From Leucaena leucocephala (lineage: Eukaryota > Streptophyta > Magnoliopsida > Fabales > Fabaceae), in the NCBI GenBank assembly GCA_037074615.1, contig CM073547.1, forward strand, positions 682,001-746,000: a stretch of 64,000 bases of DNA, written 5' to 3'. Of this stretch, positions 62,160 through 64,000 are shown piece after piece; positions within the stretch are counted from its first letter, which is position 1, and each line of letters starts with the position of its first letter. A program made the position numbers and the translations under genes. A model generated the notes under the pieces. It did not search any database, was not told the origin of the DNA, and worked only from the letters and a program-made list of their open reading frames with translations.

Positions 62160-64000
62160 AGCTTTCTCACAAAAAAAAAAACCATAAAAAGAAAATCTCA
62201 AAAGTTAAACACATATTCTTAAAAGTTTTGCTTTCTAATATTCTGGTCTCTAGTTTTGTCTTATTTTTCTCTTCAAGCAAATAAAACAGTACGGGGACAA
62301 GCATCCATCCCAACTTTATTTTGTCATTCCATTTCACTGTAAGCAGTAAGACGTTATATTCAGCATAAAAAAATAGTGAGCACACAATACTCAAACTCAA
62401 AAGAGAGTTAGAAAAATTATGTAAATAAATCATAATTTTTATACATACAAATAAATACAGTCTTTTACAAATTAATAAAGCACACACAGTGATGGCACAA
62501 TCATGGGATATATCCTGGGTTTTCTTATAAATAAAAGTTTAAATGAATTGGTGAACATACCTCCCATTCAAAAAATATTTATAAATTATATATTAATAAA
62601 ATAATTTTATATCAATTACAGAATTTAAACTGATAATTTTATATATCATGAATAATTTTTTTATTAATTGTACTAATTTTTACTGAGAGATGATCTCGAT
62701 GGTGAAGTGCGCAAAATAAAATAAGTAATTAAGTGGAGGAAGCATTTTGTTGGTGGGGTAAAATCCACAATCTGTCTATTTATTTTGTCGAGAGATTACA
62801 TAATTGATGGTCAGAAACGGACAAGAATCAGCGAACGGCCAAAATATGTCAAATCCCATAATGGATGCCACGCATGTTCCCAATTTGTATGTATGTATAT
62901 GGGCGGTGATCTCTCTCAGTAACGTTCAATAATTTCCCTTTTTTAATGATTATATACTTTCAATCAAACTCAAGTGGCACAGAATATGATTCATTTTCAA
63001 GTATATGCTTAGCTGCAAGAATAAATAAAAGTGACGCATGTGACAAATGGAAAGGGCCCCAGCATTCATATATATGCAAATGGAATCAGTGGTTCCTGTA
63101 ATTAATTCGTGGGCATAATCATGACTGCTTTCTTTCTCTCCTTCAGAGAGACTCTTCATTTATTTGCATATTCTAGCCAGTCAACATAAACCTTCTTTAT
63201 CTGCATATTAGCGAGAATCAAATCAAACCCAGATTTAATGAACCTGATCTCTTGTGCATTAATGAACTGCTTTGTCTAATTACAATAGTGCGTTTATGCT
63301 TTACTAACTCCGTTCTCATTCTCTCGTCAACTTCAACTTGCTTCCTCCTTAATAATCTCTCACCTCATTTAGTTGTTAAGGGAAAAATAATAACAAGCAT
63401 ATGAAGCTTCATGGATTCTCTACTAAACATGCATGCTCCCTCCTATATATCCTAATTAAAGGAAGTCGATCGGTTTCATTATTCAATTTGTTACAAAATA
63501 ATTTAATTTTTACTGGCCTTGTTAGCTGAAGGACTATAAACATCTTAGAAGACTCCATGCAGTAGTTTACAAGACCATATATTATACGACTTAGGGTTAA
63601 TAAAAACAATTATGATCTAAGAAAGTCTTTTTTTTTTTCTTAAGTGTTAACACCTATAAGTAAGATGAGGGAGAGAGTACATTTTAAAAAGAGTAGTATG
63701 TCAGAAAAATTAATAAAATAAAATAAAATATTCCTTAAATCTACGTGCAGAAATTACAAGTGGTAGACACAACAGGGTGTCCTCATTCAATGTTCATGAC
63801 AGCCATATGTGATGAAAACTTGAACCATATGAGATCTTGCGATTTAAAATTTTAATCTGTAACTTTTTTCAATGATAATTTTGTAAAGTATTTGTTATAA
63901 TATTATTTTTATTTATAATTTTTTATCTATTAAAATAAAAAAAATTAACGATAAGAGACTTTACTAATTTAAGCATGATATGTCCAAGTGAGAGCTCTCC
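62160..64000. other. AT-rich intergenic DNA at the right edge
   Basis: No gene recognised. A plus-strand CT-rich stretch at 63295-63360 might be part of a leader for a gene outside the window, but nothing supports an exon. Confidence 0.45.

Noticed and set aside
1..64000. CRISPR arrays, bacterial operons, phage or organelle genes
   Set aside because: No regularly spaced repeats, no ribosome-binding-site operons and no such proteins. All recognised genes are intron-bearing plant nuclear genes, apart from the intronless kinase remnant.
1..64000. Functional tRNA, rRNA or snRNA genes
   Set aside because: The only tRNA-like boxes belong to SINE-type repeats. No cloverleaf with a full acceptor stem was seen by eye; a tRNA-specific scan would be needed to exclude all.

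Overview
The window is nuclear DNA from a flowering plant, most likely a core eudicot. Genes are split by short AT-rich introns with GT-AG borders, intergenic DNA is very AT-rich, and the proteins belong to plant families (BELL homeodomain, DRD1-type remodeler, Y3SK2 dehydrin, CrRLK1L kinase, CIF-like peptide). No bacterial, organellar or viral gene is visible. The species cannot be named from this sequence. Gene models were built by hand from splice borders and reading-frame phase; UTR limits were not determined.

Layout, left to right: first coding exon of a SHL-like PHD/BAH protein leaving the left edge (minus, 57-129); an 18-exon nucleolar RBM28-like RNA-binding protein (minus, 1044-7587); a 4-exon BEL1-like homeodomain gene (plus, 11419-14004); a 9-exon DRD1/CHR34-type SNF2 remodeler (minus, 16348-23172); a broken BUPS-type CrRLK1L receptor kinase (minus, 27658-30239); a 10-exon 26S proteasome ATPase RPT4 (plus, 33162-36129); a frameshifted IMPL2/HISN7 histidinol-phosphatase gene (minus, 36702-39706); a Y3SK2 dehydrin with ABRE/G-box sites upstream (minus, 40411-41391); a RING-H2 protein (minus, 43094-45373); a small secreted-peptide gene whose last 21 residues look like a Casparian strip integrity factor (minus, 52513-53484); and a DnaJ protein (minus, 56371-60041).

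From memory, SHL, BUPS, IMPL2, dehydrin, RING and DnaJ follow the order of Arabidopsis At4g39100 to At4g39150, and RBM28, a DRD1-clade gene, BUPS, dehydrin, RING and DnaJ follow At2g21440 to At2g21510. The window therefore looks like an ancestral block that was later split between duplicated segments in Arabidopsis. Two members, BUPS and IMPL2, are decayed here while their neighbours have open frames, which suggests gene loss after duplication in this lineage.

The spacers hold mobile DNA: four copies of a 0.52-0.54 kb MITE-like element, three with TAA at both borders; a tRNA-like SINE with a perfect 15-bp target-site duplication; two further low-copy repeat families; and many microsatellites. 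The genes do not form a pathway. Most are housekeeping or regulatory genes with separate promoters. The most notable items are the CIF-like peptide gene and the two pseudogenes at conserved positions.
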